NCBI GenBank assembly: GCA_964435165.1
Contig: CAYSXY010000002.1
Location: 33,420 to 97,419, forward strand
DNA: 64,000 nt
Direction of reading: 5' to 3'
Origin: CAYSXY01 sp964435165
GTDB taxonomy: Bacteria > Pseudomonadota > Alphaproteobacteria > Rickettsiales > RI-342
Shown: positions 29,428-39,489 of the stretch, in pieces
Layout of the letters: the number at the start of each line of letters is the position of its first letter
How positions within the stretch are numbered: the stretch's first letter is position 1
Notes under the pieces: generated by a model
Told to the model about the DNA's origin: nothing
What the model saw: the letters and a program-made list of their open reading frames with translations, nothing else
Database searches by the model: none
Made by a program: the position numbers and the translations under genes

Positions 29428-29874
29428 ATGCGACATCGCGTAGCAGGACGAAAATTAAACCGCACCAGCGCACATCGTAAAGCCATGTTTAAAAATATGG
29501 CCGATGCATTGGTTAAGCACGAGCAAATTACCACCACGTTGCCCAAAGCGAAAGAGTTACGCCCCTATGTGGAAAAGCTCGTGACGCTCGGCAAACGTGG
29601 CGATCTGCATGCGCGCCGGCAAATCTTATCGCAGACCAATGATGCAAAAACGGCTGCAAAGCTTATTGACGTGCTGGCAGAGCGCTATAAAGAGCGTCAG
29701 GGCGGCTATCTGCGCATTCTAAAGGCGGGCTTCCGCTACGGCGATTCAGCACCGGTGGCAATTATCGAATTTGTCGATCGCGACGAAGAAGCGAAAGGCC
29801 AGGATTCCGGCCCAATCATGATGGATGATGAGTTGGATATGGAATTGCCGGAAGGCGGTGAAAAAGCCGCGTGA
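29428..29874 (+). CDS. rplQ: 50S ribosomal protein L17
   Basis: 50S protein at the subunit base; 148 residues, about 20 more than E. coli. [38 protein letters not shown] and [20 protein letters not shown] are canonical. The acidic end ([18 protein letters not shown]) is an extension seen in other alphaproteobacteria as I recall. Last gene of the cluster, followed by a terminator. Confidence 0.97.
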   Translation: MRHRVAGRKLNRTSAHRKAMFKNMADALVKHEQITTTLPKAKELRPYVEKLVTLGKRGDLHARRQILSQTNDAKTAAKLIDVLAERYKERQGGYLRILKAGFRYGDSAPVAIIEFVDRDEEAKGQDSGPIMMDDELDMELPEGGEKAA

Positions 29875-29898
29875 TACCGGTTTCATAATTGATTGACT

Positions 29899-29930
29899 AA
29901 AGAGCCGCCAACCACTGTTGGCGGCTCTTT
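29899..29930 (+). terminator. Rho-independent terminator after rplQ
   Basis: Fourteen-base perfect stem AAAGAGCCGCCAAC / GTTGGCGGCTCTTT with loop CACT, ending in TTT then GCGTTT. It closes the ribosomal cluster. Confidence 0.85.
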
Positions 29931-30003
29931 GCGTTTACAGGTAAGAAGAATGCATACGTTACGAAACTCTACAAACATGATCATCTTACCCTATATGTGA
30001 CAT

Positions 30004-31422
30004 ATGATAAAAAATCTCGTCTCCCTATCGCTGTGTCTGTGTCTGTGCTTCTCTCTGGCAAAAGGGGCACAGGCATTGTTTGAGCGTGAGGTGCCGCAAA
30101 CCCAGCAACAGGTGCAGCTTTCTTACGCGCCCTTGGTCAAAAAAACGGCTCCGGCAGTGGTCAATATTTACACCAAACGCACGGAGAAAGTAGAGTTATC
30201 ACCCCTGTTTAATGACCCGCTGATGAAACTGTTCATGGGCGATGCGCTCCGGCGGTTGGGTGTCGCGCCTGAACGTGTGGTTAGTTCGCTTGGCTCCGGG
30301 GTCATTGTCCGCCCCGAAGGGCTGATCATTACCAACAACCACGTGATTCAGGGAAGCGATGAAATTCGCATCGTGCTGAATGATCGCCGCGAGTTTGATG
30401 CGGAGCTGATCGCCACCGACGAACAGACTGATCTGGCTGTGCTGCGTGTGCGTCAGCAGGGCTTGTCTTTGCCTTATCTCAGACTCAATGATTCTGACCG
30501 GCTGGAGGTTGGAGATCTGGTGCTCGCCATCGGCAACCCCTTTGGTATCGGCCAAACGGTTACCAGTGGTATTGTCTCCGCCCTTGCACGCACATCGGTT
30601 GGGGCGACGGATTACCAGTTTTTCATCCAGACCGACGCCGCGATCAATCCCGGTAATTCCGGGGGGGCACTGGTGACGATGGATGGCAATCTGGTCGGCG
30701 TGAATACAGCCATTTATTCACGCTCCGGCGGGTCTAATGGAATCGGTTTCGCCATTCCTGCCAATCTGGTACGCACGGTCGTGGACAGTATTGAAAAGCG
30801 TGGACGCATCGTCCGGCCCTGGCTGGGTGCCGCCGTACAAACGGTCACCAGTGATATTGCCCAGTCACTGGGTATGGAGCGCACAGCGGGCGTCATTCTT
30901 AGCCGCATTTATGAAGGTGGCCCGGCGGACCGTGCGGGATTGATCGTTGGAGATATCATTATTGCCATGGACGGGTACGATATTCAGGATGCACAGGCCC
31001 TGCGCTACCGGGTGGTCACGTTCGATCCCACACGTCCTGCGGAAGTGCGCTTCATTCGTCAGGGGCGGGTAGAAACAACACGAATGCAACTGGAATATCC
31101 GCCCTATGACCCAGAGCCGGACGAGCGGCGGCTGGAGGGACGACAGCCGCTTGCAGGCTCAGTGGTAGCAAATCTGTCGCCCGCGCTGGCGCTTGAACTG
31201 GGGCTGGATATGAATCAACGCGGCGTGGCGGTGTTGGGAGTGGTCGAGGAGTCACTGGCCGCCAGCTATGGCGTACAGCGCGGTGATATTATCCTACAGG
31301 TGAATCGTACAACCATTTCCAGCAGTCGTGAACTGGCGGCCACCATGGCCACGCCGACGCGCCGCTGGCAGGTGGTGGTAGAGCGTGCAGGGCGCCGCCT
31401 TTCGCTGGATGTGGCAGGGTAG
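30004..31422 (+). CDS. Periplasmic serine protease, HtrA/DegP family
   Basis: Envelope quality-control protease of 472 residues. Cys/Leu-rich signal peptide (about 1-23, ending AKGAQA). The trypsin-like domain has the triad His113 (TNNHVI), Asp143 (TDLAVL) and Ser219 in GNSGGAL. Two PDZ domains follow (about 275-370 and 385-470), the DegP/DegQ layout. AA after GNPFGIGQTVT forms the usual oxyanion region. rarA begins two bases after its stop, so it heads a compact run of five genes (htrA, rarA, crcB, rluC, atp12). The exact DegP, DegQ or MucD equivalence cannot be settled. Confidence 0.93.
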   Translation: MIKNLVSLSLCLCLCFSLAKGAQALFEREVPQTQQQVQLSYAPLVKKTAPAVVNIYTKRTEKVELSPLFNDPLMKLFMGDALRRLGVAPERVVSSLGSGVIVRPEGLIITNNHVIQGSDEIRIVLNDRREFDAELIATDEQTDLAVLRVRQQGLSLPYLRLNDSDRLEVGDLVLAIGNPFGIGQTVTSGIVSALARTSVGATDYQFFIQTDAAINPGNSGGALVTMDGNLVGVNTAIYSRSGGSNGIGFAIPANLVRTVVDSIEKRGRIVRPWLGAAVQTVTSDIAQSLGMERTAGVILSRIYEGGPADRAGLIVGDIIIAMDGYDIQDAQALRYRVVTFDPTRPAEVRFIRQGRVETTRMQLEYPPYDPEPDERRLEGRQPLAGSVVANLSPALALELGLDMNQRGVAVLGVVEESLAASYGVQRGDIILQVNRTTISSSRELAATMATPTRRWQVVVERAGRRLSLDVAG

Positions 31423-31423
31423 G

Positions 31424-32755
31424 ATGACCGACGATCTGTTTGCACAATCCATCCCAACAGTGAAAGGCTATGTGCCTCTGGCTGAGCAGTTGCGACCCAC
31501 CACGCTGGAAGATGTACTTGGCCAGCCGCATTTGCTGGAGGATGATGGAGCGCCCTTAACAGCCATGCGCCAAAGTGGGCAGCTCGTCTCGCTGATTTTC
31601 TGGGGGCCGCCCGGCAGTGGCAAAACCACATTGGCGCGCCTGTTAGCCGATGCATTTGGCCATGCGTTGGAAGCCGTATCTGCTGTAACGACAGGTGTAG
31701 CGGCCCTGAAAAAAATCTGTGATCAGGCTGTGGAGCGCCAACACCAAGGCCGCATGACCGTCCTGTTTGTGGACGAGATTCACCGCTTCAATCGTGCGCA
31801 GCAGGATGTATTTCTGCCGTTTGTGGAAAGCGGCGCCATTATTCTCATTGGCGCGACCACCGAAAACCCTTCCTTTGAACTGAACGCGGCACTTCTCTCA
31901 CGCTGCCGGGTGTTAACCGTCAAGCCGCTCAACCATGTGGCATTGCTGAAACTGCTGGAGCGGGCAGAGAGCCATCTGGGGCAAGATTTGCCATTGACGG
32001 AGGCAGCACGGCAGGCACTGGTGGTGATGGCCGATGGTGATGGCCGCTATCTGCTTGGCATGGTCGAACAGTTGGCAGTGCTGTCCGCAGATACTGAGCC
32101 GTTGGATGAAGCCGGGCTACGCCGTACATTACAGCAACGCCTTCCAGTGTATGACAAGCAGCAGGATAGTCATTACAACTTAATCAGTGCCGTGCACAAG
32201 GCATTGCGAGGATCGGATACCGATGCAGCGCTCTACTGGACGGCACGCATGATGCTGGCGGGTGAAAGCCCACATTATCTGTTGCGGCGATTAACGCGCT
32301 TTGCCGTGGAGGATATAGGCCTGGCTGATCCACAAGCCCTGCAACAGGCAATCAGCGCCTGGCAGGCATATGATTATCTCGGTAGCCCCGAGGGCGACCT
32401 TGCCATTACCCAGTTGGTTGTCTATCTGGGCACGGCGCCAAAATCCAATGCGCAATATAAAGCACATAAGGCGGCCTATCGTATAGCCAAAGAACAAGGC
32501 TCGCTGATGCCGCCTATGCATGCCGTCAATGCACCAACCAAGCTTATGAAAGAGCAAGGATATAGTGCCGGCTACCGCTATGATCATGATACGGCGGAGG
32601 GGTGCGCCGGGCTCAATTATTTTCCGGACAGTTTGCCGCGCCAGCGTTTTTATCAACCGCAGGAACGTGGTTTTGAGCGGGAAGTCAAAAAGCGCCTTCA
32701 TTATTGGGATAGCATCCGCCAGCGGGTAGAACAGGCAGAGGAAGCGCCGACATGA
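31424..32755 (+). CDS. rarA: Replication-associated recombination factor A (AAA+ ATPase)
   Basis: RarA/MgsA, a clamp-loader-like AAA+ ATPase acting at stalled replication forks; 443 residues. PLAEQLRPTTLEDVLGQPHL opens the AAA domain, Walker A is WGPPGSGKTTLARLL, Walker B VLFVDEIHRFN, sensor 1 GATTENPSFELN, and the C-terminal tetramerisation region has MLAGESPHYLLRRLTRFAVE with DIGLADP. Start ATG 31424 is two bases after the protease stop. The stop overlaps crcB by four bases. Confidence 0.95.
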   Translation: MTDDLFAQSIPTVKGYVPLAEQLRPTTLEDVLGQPHLLEDDGAPLTAMRQSGQLVSLIFWGPPGSGKTTLARLLADAFGHALEAVSAVTTGVAALKKICDQAVERQHQGRMTVLFVDEIHRFNRAQQDVFLPFVESGAIILIGATTENPSFELNAALLSRCRVLTVKPLNHVALLKLLERAESHLGQDLPLTEAARQALVVMADGDGRYLLGMVEQLAVLSADTEPLDEAGLRRTLQQRLPVYDKQQDSHYNLISAVHKALRGSDTDAALYWTARMMLAGESPHYLLRRLTRFAVEDIGLADPQALQQAISAWQAYDYLGSPEGDLAITQLVVYLGTAPKSNAQYKAHKAAYRIAKEQGSLMPPMHAVNAPTKLMKEQGYSAGYRYDHDTAEGCAGLNYFPDSLPRQRFYQPQERGFEREVKKRLHYWDSIRQRVEQAEEAPT

Positions 32756-33141
32756 GTATGAGCCTGACGAGTCTGGGAGCCGTAGCAGCAGGTGGTGCGA
32801 TGGGTGCAACCTTGCGCTATATGGTTAGTGTCATAATTGGCGTTACGGGTTTTCCAATCGCGACCTTGCTTGTGAACGTCATCGGCTCGCTGATGATGGG
32901 AGTAATCGCGGCGCTTGCGATGCAGTGGGAGGGGTTTCACCATGGCTGGCGTTTATTTCTGATGGTTGGTGTGCTGGGCGGATTTACCACCTTTTCTTCC
33001 TTTGCGCTGGATAGTGTCAGTCTTTGGCAGCGCGGAGAGGTCATCGCAACCATAGGCTATATCGGTGCCTCTGTGATGCTTTCCATCGCTGCGTTTGCTG
33101 CAGGTATCGTGCTTATGCGTTTGGTGGCAGGCGTATCATGA
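32752..33141 (+). CDS. crcB: Fluoride ion channel CrcB/Fluc
   Basis: Small inner-membrane protein of 129 residues with four hydrophobic helices that dimerises to export fluoride. GGAMGATLRYMVS near the start, NVIGSLMMG and the break motif GGFTTFSSFALDS are diagnostic. No fluoride riboswitch is possible in this position because the gene overlaps both rarA and rluC by four bases; it is expressed with the neighbours. Confidence 0.95.
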   Translation: MSMSLTSLGAVAAGGAMGATLRYMVSVIIGVTGFPIATLLVNVIGSLMMGVIAALAMQWEGFHHGWRLFLMVGVLGGFTTFSSFALDSVSLWQRGEVIATIGYIGASVMLSIAAFAAGIVLMRLVAGVS

Positions 33142-34133
33142 CTCGCCACACCTCATCAGACCATCCACAGCATCGTGAGCTCACTGTTGCTTCCGGTGAT
33201 GACGGACAGCGGCTGGATCGCTGGCTCAAACGCCATGCCCCGGAAGTGCCATATGGACTGATGCAAAAATGGTTGCGTAAAGGTGCCATTCGGGTCAATC
33301 GGCAAAAAGCCAAGGGTGATCTGCGACTCCAGGCCGGGCAGCAGGTCAGTCTCCCATCCATGGCTGATGCGCAAACACCAGGTGAGCCTGCCCGATCGGC
33401 ATCTAAACATGTCCCTATTACCAAAGCGGAACGCCGCCGCGTAGAAGAAATGCTGATCGAAGAAGATGATGAACTGATTGTCATCAACAAGTCGGCCGGT
33501 CTCTCTGCCCAGGGTGGAAGTAAGGTCGGGGCGAGTGTTGATAGCTTGCTGCGTCGTTATTATGCGGGGCGATGCGAACCAAGGCTCATCCATCGGTTGG
33601 ATCGGGACACCTCCGGTGTCATGGTCATGGCAAAACACCGTGAAGCAGCCGCACAGCTCTCCGCTAAACTGCAACAACAGCAATGGCAGAAAACCTACTG
33701 GGCTGTGGTGGTTGGCGTGCCGACACCGCAGGAAGGAAGCATCATTCTGCCGCTGGCGAAAGAAGCGAAAGGAAAGCATTCCCGCACCATGCCAAGCCGT
33801 GAGACTATGCAGCCGAATGAGCGCGGCAAATATGCAGAGACTCAGTTCCGCGTGTTGGACAAGGCCGCGCAAACACTGTCATGGCTGGAAATGACTCCCA
33901 TTACCGGTCGTACCCACCAATTGCGCGTCCACAGTGAAGCCATCGGCCACCCGATTGTGGGTGATGGAAAATATGGCGGAAATGCAGCCTTTATCGATGG
34001 GCTGGCCCAACAGTTGCACCTGCATGCACGAACCATTGAAATTCCGCGCAAGAAAGGTAAAACAGTGACTTATGAGGCTCCATTGCCGCCGCATATGAAA
34101 GACACCTTCGCTCTCTTTGGATTTACGCTATGA
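33138..34133 (+). CDS. rluC: Pseudouridine synthase, RluA/RluC family
   Basis: 331 residues. N-terminal S4 RNA-binding domain (QRLDRWLKRH...KWLRKGAIRVN) and catalytic domain with HRLDRDTSGVMVMAK, the aspartate being the nucleophile. The later GRTHQLRVHSEAIGHPIVGD segment is also typical. Modifies uridines in 23S rRNA; RluC rather than RluD is suggested by the gene context near crcB and atp12 in alphaproteobacteria, not proven. ATG 33138 overlaps the crcB stop; a longer upstream frame lies inside crcB and is rejected. Confidence 0.92.
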   Translation: MTRHTSSDHPQHRELTVASGDDGQRLDRWLKRHAPEVPYGLMQKWLRKGAIRVNRQKAKGDLRLQAGQQVSLPSMADAQTPGEPARSASKHVPITKAERRRVEEMLIEEDDELIVINKSAGLSAQGGSKVGASVDSLLRRYYAGRCEPRLIHRLDRDTSGVMVMAKHREAAAQLSAKLQQQQWQKTYWAVVVGVPTPQEGSIILPLAKEAKGKHSRTMPSRETMQPNERGKYAETQFRVLDKAAQTLSWLEMTPITGRTHQLRVHSEAIGHPIVGDGKYGGNAAFIDGLAQQLHLHARTIEIPRKKGKTVTYEAPLPPHMKDTFALFGFTL

Positions 34134-34837
34134 AACTGGCTGACATCATCACAGTGACCGAACATCACGATCCGGTCGGTTTTGGGGTCTCAGCTCGGCA
34201 TAACCCGATCAAGACTCCCGCAGGTTATCCGTTGGTGCTTCCCTATCGTTTGCTGGCAGAAGCCATCGCAGATGAATGGCGTTCGCAGGAAAGCATCCAG
34301 AAGATAAGCCCGGCAAGTATGCCGTTTTATGGGTTGAGTGTGCTGGCGCTGGACATGATGTCGCAGGAGCGTGAGCGCAAGCAGGCAGAGCTTGTCTCTT
34401 TCGCCCGGAATGATTTGCTCTGCTACCGCGTGGATGAACCCGCCGCACTGGTGGAAGAACAATCCAAACTCTGGGATCGCTGGCTAAGCTGGGGCGAGGA
34501 GATTTATGGCGTGCCGCTCATTGTCACTAAAAGCATCATGCCAATTGAACAGCATGAATTGGTCACGGAGCGTGCCGACGCACTACTCACGGAGATGAAT
34601 GTGTTCGAATTGGCCGGGTTTTATCAGGCGGTGCGCTTATCAGGCTCGTTTATTCTGGCCTTGGCGTTTCAGCGTCAACTGCTCTCGCCGAACAAGCTGT
34701 ATGAACTCTCGCAGCTTGAAGAGCGTTTTCAACAGCGTCAATGGGGAGAAGATAGTGAGGCGAGGGAACGTCTGGAGCAACGGCGTCAAGAGTTACATCT
34801 GATCTACCGCTATGGCCAGTGTATCTCGCATGCGTGA
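34130..34837 (+). CDS. ATP12-family F1-ATPase assembly chaperone
   Basis: 235 residues. In mitochondria Atp12 binds the F1 alpha subunit before hexamer assembly, and alphaproteobacteria carry the homologue. Visible family text: TPAGYPLVLPYRLLAEAIAD with the following EW segment, FARNDLLCYRVDEPAALVEE, and an ASGSFILALA-like motif (RLSGSFILALAF). The ATG overlaps the rluC stop by four bases. No signal peptide, so cytoplasmic. The gene is one of the better markers of alphaproteobacterial origin. Confidence 0.9.
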   Translation: MKLADIITVTEHHDPVGFGVSARHNPIKTPAGYPLVLPYRLLAEAIADEWRSQESIQKISPASMPFYGLSVLALDMMSQERERKQAELVSFARNDLLCYRVDEPAALVEEQSKLWDRWLSWGEEIYGVPLIVTKSIMPIEQHELVTERADALLTEMNVFELAGFYQAVRLSGSFILALAFQRQLLSPNKLYELSQLEERFQQRQWGEDSEARERLEQRRQELHLIYRYGQCISHA

Positions 34838-34870
34838 CATGTGATCTCTGTCGTGTCTATTACCGTTATT

Positions 34871-34973
34871 TATAGCCGTTCACATTAATTTTCATACAAT
34901 CTGAATGGCTATGAGGCCGCGACTGCTGCCCGCGCCATAGTTGGCGCGTAAGCCTTAGTGGGAAAAGCTATAG
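34871..34973. repeat. 103-bp hairpin-forming dispersed repeat, copy 2
   Basis: Gapless match to 453-555 with three substitutions, same orientation. The A-to-G change in the first arm (atagccgttca) keeps a G-U pair in the RNA, so the 11-bp stem with tgaatggctat is maintained. It lies between atp12 and the broken ABC gene. Confidence 0.8.
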
Positions 34974-35041
34974 GCGTATTTCCCGCCATTTCTTGTCGAA
35001 TAAGATACCCAACGGCTCGATTTTCACCTATATAGCCCGCG

Positions 35042-36786
35042 GTGAAATGGCTGGAGATAAAGGTGCATCAAATCCCTGCAACGGCGAATGAATTATCACA
35101 GGAGATAAAACGGCTGATATCGCTGATTATCGCCGATGATAATCGGTTGATCGGCCTAGCATTGATTTATGGGATTGGTATCAGCCTGCTGACACTGTCT
35201 GTTCCAACAGCCGTACAGATGCTGATTAACTCCGTGGTTCATACCACGTCTGTCACGGCAGTGATGACCCTGGCATTTGTTTTGCTGCTACTGCTGTTGG
35301 TCTCCGGCTTGTTTAATGCGGTACAGGCTTACGTCATGGAGCTGTTCGAACGGCGGTTCTATGCGCGCATCACATCGGAATTTACGCTGCGTATTATCTA
35401 TGCCGATCACACCTATTTTGACCGGATCAACCGCTACGAACTGGTCAATCGCTATTTTGACATCATGACGGTACAATCCATCATACCCAATCTCATTGTC
35501 GGTTTGTTCGCGCTCATTCTGCAAATGATCGTCGGATTTACACTAGTCTCGTTTTATCACCCGTGGCTGTTTCTGTTCAATCTGGGTATCATCATCGTAT
35601 TATACTTAATCTGGCGCATCTGGGGACATAATGCCATACGGACCGTTTTTCCTTATCGGCGGCGAAATATGCAACCGCCCATCATTTAGAAGATATCGCA
35701 CGCGCCAACAGTTTTTTCAAAACCGCGACCCACATCAATCAGGCATTGAAGAAAAGCGACAGCATGACAGGGCGCTATATTCAGGAACGGCGCCAGCATT
35801 TTCGTTATACCTTTTCGCAGCATGTTGCCTTGCTCCTATTATACGCCGTTGCCAGTGCACTTCTGCTGGGAGTGGGTGGAATTCTGGTGCTGAGGGCAGA
35901 ATTGACCATTGGCCAGCTTGTGGCGGCGGAGCTGGTGCTAACCGCGGTATTTTACGGGCTTTCACGGGCAGGCTATTATCTTCAGCAATGCTATAAGCTG
36001 TTTGCCGCATTAGAAGAAATATCGCTGTTTTTCGATGTGCCGCTCGAAGCAATGGAGGGAACGAAGACGCTGGACTCCACAGAGTCACTGGTCATTTCCT
36101 ACCGGCAGGCAGCCTTTACCGAGGGTGAGAAAGAGACGCGATTCAATTTCGAGATCGAGTCGGGCAAAAATATACTGATCAGTTGCCAAAGCCAGTCTTT
36201 GGAGGCGTTACTGCTTGATACGCTCAAATATTATCGCAAACCGGATAAAGGAAGCATTCTGGTCAATGATCATGCGCTGGAAGATTATGATGTACAGCAT
36301 ATGCGTGGTCAGATTATCATTCAGGACAGACCGACCATTGTGGAATGCACAGTGGAAGAATATCTGCAATTTGCCTCGTCAGAGAAGATCAGCGCAACCG
36401 AGATGAATCATGTGCTTGCGCTGGTGGAGCTGGATCAGAAGATCGCCTCGTTGCCACAAGGACTAGCCACCAGCCTCACCGTGACCGGGCTGCCGCTGTC
36501 TCTGTCCGAAACCTTGCGCCTCAAACTTGCCCTGGCATTGTTATCGAAGCCCAAAATACTCGTACTGACGGAATTATTCGACATGATTTCAACCAAGCGC
36601 CGTAGGCGGATTCTGGTCCGGCTGTGCGATGAACCGTCCTTTTCAGTGCTGTATGTGTCGAACCGCATCGATGTAGAGATGTTCGATGACTATTTATATG
36701 TGGGAGCCCGGGAACAGATATGGCTGCCTGATGCCAATGCATTAAGGTCAGTGGAAGAAAGCAACGTTGAGACAGCACATGACTGA
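35042..36786 (+). pseudogene. ABC exporter with frameshift and degenerate ATP site
   Basis: Two frames join into one exporter of about 581 residues. 35042 (GTG) to about 35650 encodes the membrane domain; the continuation is one base out of phase and reads SLSAAKYATAHHLEDIARAN, then the rest to 36786. Restoring one T in the T5 run at 35646-35650 rejoins them; a -1 slip on GTT TTT would do the same. The ATPase half is unusual: the Walker A position reads ILISCQSQSLEALLLDTLKY without G-K-S/T, the signature is LSLSETLRLKLALALL and Walker B ILVLTELFD lacks the D-E pair. So even a full-length product probably hydrolyses ATP poorly. Followed by an HlyD gene that is also interrupted. Confidence 0.8.
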
Positions 36787-37804
36787 GCCTTTTTTGCCTG
36801 AGCATCGCGCAGCGTTTCGCCAACTACATGCACTCAAAATTCTGTCACGTACCCATGCGGCCGGGCGCATTCTGCTCATCTTCATGCTTAGCATGTTGCT
36901 CTTTATGATGCTGGTACCATGGGTGCAAACGGCGCCTGGGCAGGGATTTATCACAGCGCTTCATCCGGAAGACAGGGCGCAGCAAATCAGTGCCATGGTA
37001 CCGGGGCGCATCCAGCAATGGCATGTACAGGAGGGTAGCGTTGTCAGTCAGGGGGATCCCATCGTTGAAATTCTCGATAATGATGACCAGCTTATCCAGC
37101 GGCTGATGGCAGAACGTAATGCCTTGCAGCAAAATATTGAGTTGGATCGGATTGCGGCCTAAACCGCGCGATTGGATTATCAGCGCCAGCGCGATTTGCT
37201 ATCGAGCCAGTTGAGCGCACCGCGAGATGTAGAAAATGCCAAAATTCGTTACAAATCCCTGCTTGCGACTCTGGAGCAATCCAAGGTGCAGTTAAATCAA
37301 ATGGAGGTGCGGCTGGCGCGACAGCAGGCGCAGACATTGCGGGCGCCTCGGGATGGCACGATCACGCGTATTATTGCGGCCAATATCGCAACGTTGGTGA
37401 ATCAGGGAGAGCCATTGGCAACCTTTGTGCCAAAAGACAGTGAGCCTGCTGTGGAACTTTATGTCCGCGGTATCGATATTCCGCTGATTTATCCGGGTCG
37501 CAAAGTCCGGCTGGAGTTTGAAGGATGGCCTGCTGTTCAGTTTTCCGGCTGGCCCTCTGCCGCGGTGGGAACGTTCGGTGGTGTCGTGCAGGTGGTGGAC
37601 CCATCCGTCACGCCAACAGGCCAGTTTCGTGTGCTGGTGGTGCCGGATCCCGATGATATGCCGTGGCCGGATCAGCAATTTTTGCGGTATGGTGCCCGTG
37701 CAAAGGGCTGGGTGCTGTTAGATGAGGTCAAAGTAGGGTTTGAATTGTGGCGTCAACTCAACAACTTTCCCCCCGTGGCCGTGAGCGATATTCCCGTGCA
37801 ATAA
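36779..37804 (+). pseudogene. HlyD-family adaptor with in-frame stop codon
   Basis: Membrane fusion protein frame of about 340 residues, broken by TAA at 37160-37162 in the same reading frame: the text reads IELDRIAA, stop, TARLDYQRQRDLL. One base change (CAA to TAA would be simplest) explains it. Upstream part: membrane anchor ILLIFMLSMLLFMMLVPWVQ, then SAMVPGRIQQWHVQEGSVVS (half-lipoyl). Downstream part: short coiled coil, TLRAPRDGTITRIIAANI and a beta-barrel domain. The start overlaps the ABC stop by eight bases. With the ABC lesion next door, this exporter looks recently inactivated. Confidence 0.8.
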
Positions 37805-37936
37805 TGGTGAAGCATGACGCTGCATACACTATCCGCTTGGAACTGGGGTTCATATTTGCTAACTAGGTACGTTACTATTTCTGCAGCATCATTCTGACGC
37901 TGCCGCTATGTCTGAACAGCGATGGAAAGAATCCCT

Positions 37937-39469
37937 ATGCTTGTGAACACTGTCGTGCGTGAACTGGAACATAAACGTGAACTGGCGCGGCTTGGCGGCG
38001 GGCAAAAGCGAATCGATTCTCAGCATGAGCGTGGTAAGCTGACAGCGCGTGAGCGCATTGAGGTGCTGCTGGACGAAGACTCCTTTGAAGAATTCGACAT
38101 GTTCATGGAGCATCGCTGCACCAGTTTCGGGATGGAGAAAAAGCAGATTCCGGGGGATGGGGTGGTGATCGGCCACGGCACGATTAACGGACGGCTCGTC
38201 TTCCTCTACAGTCAGGATTTTACGGTCTATGGCGGGTCGCTGAGTGAGACCAATGCGAAGAAAATCTGTAAAATTCAAGATATGGCCATGCGCAATGGGG
38301 CGCCTCTGATTGGCATTAATGATTCCGGCGGTGCACGCATTCAGGAAGGAGTGGATTCCTTAAGCGGATTTGCCGAAATTTTTCAGCGCAATGTCCTGGC
38401 ATCCGGGGTTATTCCTCAATTGTCTCTTATAATGGGGCCATGTGCGGGTGGCGCTGTTTATTCCCCGGCACTGACAGATTTCATTATGATGACGCGTGGC
38501 TCTTCTTATATGTTCGTTACCGGCCCGGACGTGGTGAAAACCGTGACGCATGAGACGGTCAGCCGGGAAGATCTGGGCGGTGCGGATGTGCATACTCATA
38601 AAACAGGGGTGGCTGATCTCGCTTACGATGATGATATTCAGCTGCTCATGCAAACCCGTCGTCTCATCAACTTTCTGCCATTATCAAACAAAGAAAAACC
38701 GCCGGTGATTCCTACGGATGATCCGTTGGATCGTGTGGAAATGTCCTTGAATACACTGGTGCCGGAAAACCCGAATCAACCCTATGATATGAAAGAGCTG
38801 GTGCTGCGGCTGGTGGACGAAGCAGATTTTTATGAAATCAAGCCGGACTATGCGCGCAACATCATTACCGGTTTTGGCCGCATGCAGGGCCACACGGTGG
38901 GTATTGTTGCCAATCAACCGGCGCATTTGGCTGGCTGTTTGGATATTAATGCCTCGCGTAAAAGTGCACGCTTTGTCCGCTTCTGCGACGCCTTTAACAT
39001 TCCATTGGTCACACTGGTGGATGTGCCGGGCTTTATGCCGGGAACCTCGCAGGAATATAATGGCATTATTACCCACGGCGCCAAGCTGCTCTATGCCTAT
39101 GCCGAAGCCACCGTGCCGAAAGTGACGGTCATCACCCGCAAAGCCTATGGCGGTGCTTATGATGTGATGAGTTCCAAGCATTTGCGCGGCGACATTAATT
39201 ATGCCTGGCCGAGTGCCGAGATTGCCGTGATGGGACCAAAAGGAGCGGCGGAAATCATTTTCCGTGGCTCATCGCCCGAGGAAATTGATGAGAAGGCCGA
39301 GGAATATCGCCAACGCTTCGCCAGCCCGTTTGTGGCGGCATCACGCGGCTATCTCGATGATATCATCCGCCCGCAAAATACGCGCGGACGTGTGTGCAAG
39401 GCCTTGGAAATGCTGCGGAATAAAGAACTCGAAAATCCGTGGAAAAAGCATGATAATTTACCGCTATAG
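37937..39469 (+). CDS. pccB: Propionyl-CoA carboxylase beta subunit (carboxyltransferase)
   Basis: Transfers CO2 from carboxybiotin to propionyl-CoA, giving methylmalonyl-CoA; 510 residues, family length. [13 protein letters not shown] opening ([20 protein letters not shown]), [19 protein letters not shown], the oxyanion region [11 protein letters not shown] and [16 protein letters not shown], and in the C-terminal half [40 protein letters not shown]. Start: ATG 37937, seven bases after GGAAAG; an in-frame ATG at 37922 lacks a ribosome site. Followed after 20 bases by pccA. Acetyl-CoA specificity is less likely because of the strong PccB likeness. Confidence 0.95.
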   Translation: MLVNTVVRELEHKRELARLGGGQKRIDSQHERGKLTARERIEVLLDEDSFEEFDMFMEHRCTSFGMEKKQIPGDGVVIGHGTINGRLVFLYSQDFTVYGGSLSETNAKKICKIQDMAMRNGAPLIGINDSGGARIQEGVDSLSGFAEIFQRNVLASGVIPQLSLIMGPCAGGAVYSPALTDFIMMTRGSSYMFVTGPDVVKTVTHETVSREDLGGADVHTHKTGVADLAYDDDIQLLMQTRRLINFLPLSNKEKPPVIPTDDPLDRVEMSLNTLVPENPNQPYDMKELVLRLVDEADFYEIKPDYARNIITGFGRMQGHTVGIVANQPAHLAGCLDINASRKSARFVRFCDAFNIPLVTLVDVPGFMPGTSQEYNGIITHGAKLLYAYAEATVPKVTVITRKAYGGAYDVMSSKHLRGDINYAWPSAEIAVMGPKGAAEIIFRGSSPEEIDEKAEEYRQRFASPFVAASRGYLDDIIRPQNTRGRVCKALEMLRNKELENPWKKHDNLPL

Positions 39470-39489
39470 TCTTGAGTGGAGCTTCCCTA

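Noticed and set aside
32700..32760. Fluoride riboswitch upstream of crcB
   Set aside because: crcB overlaps rarA and has no leader in which such an element could lie.
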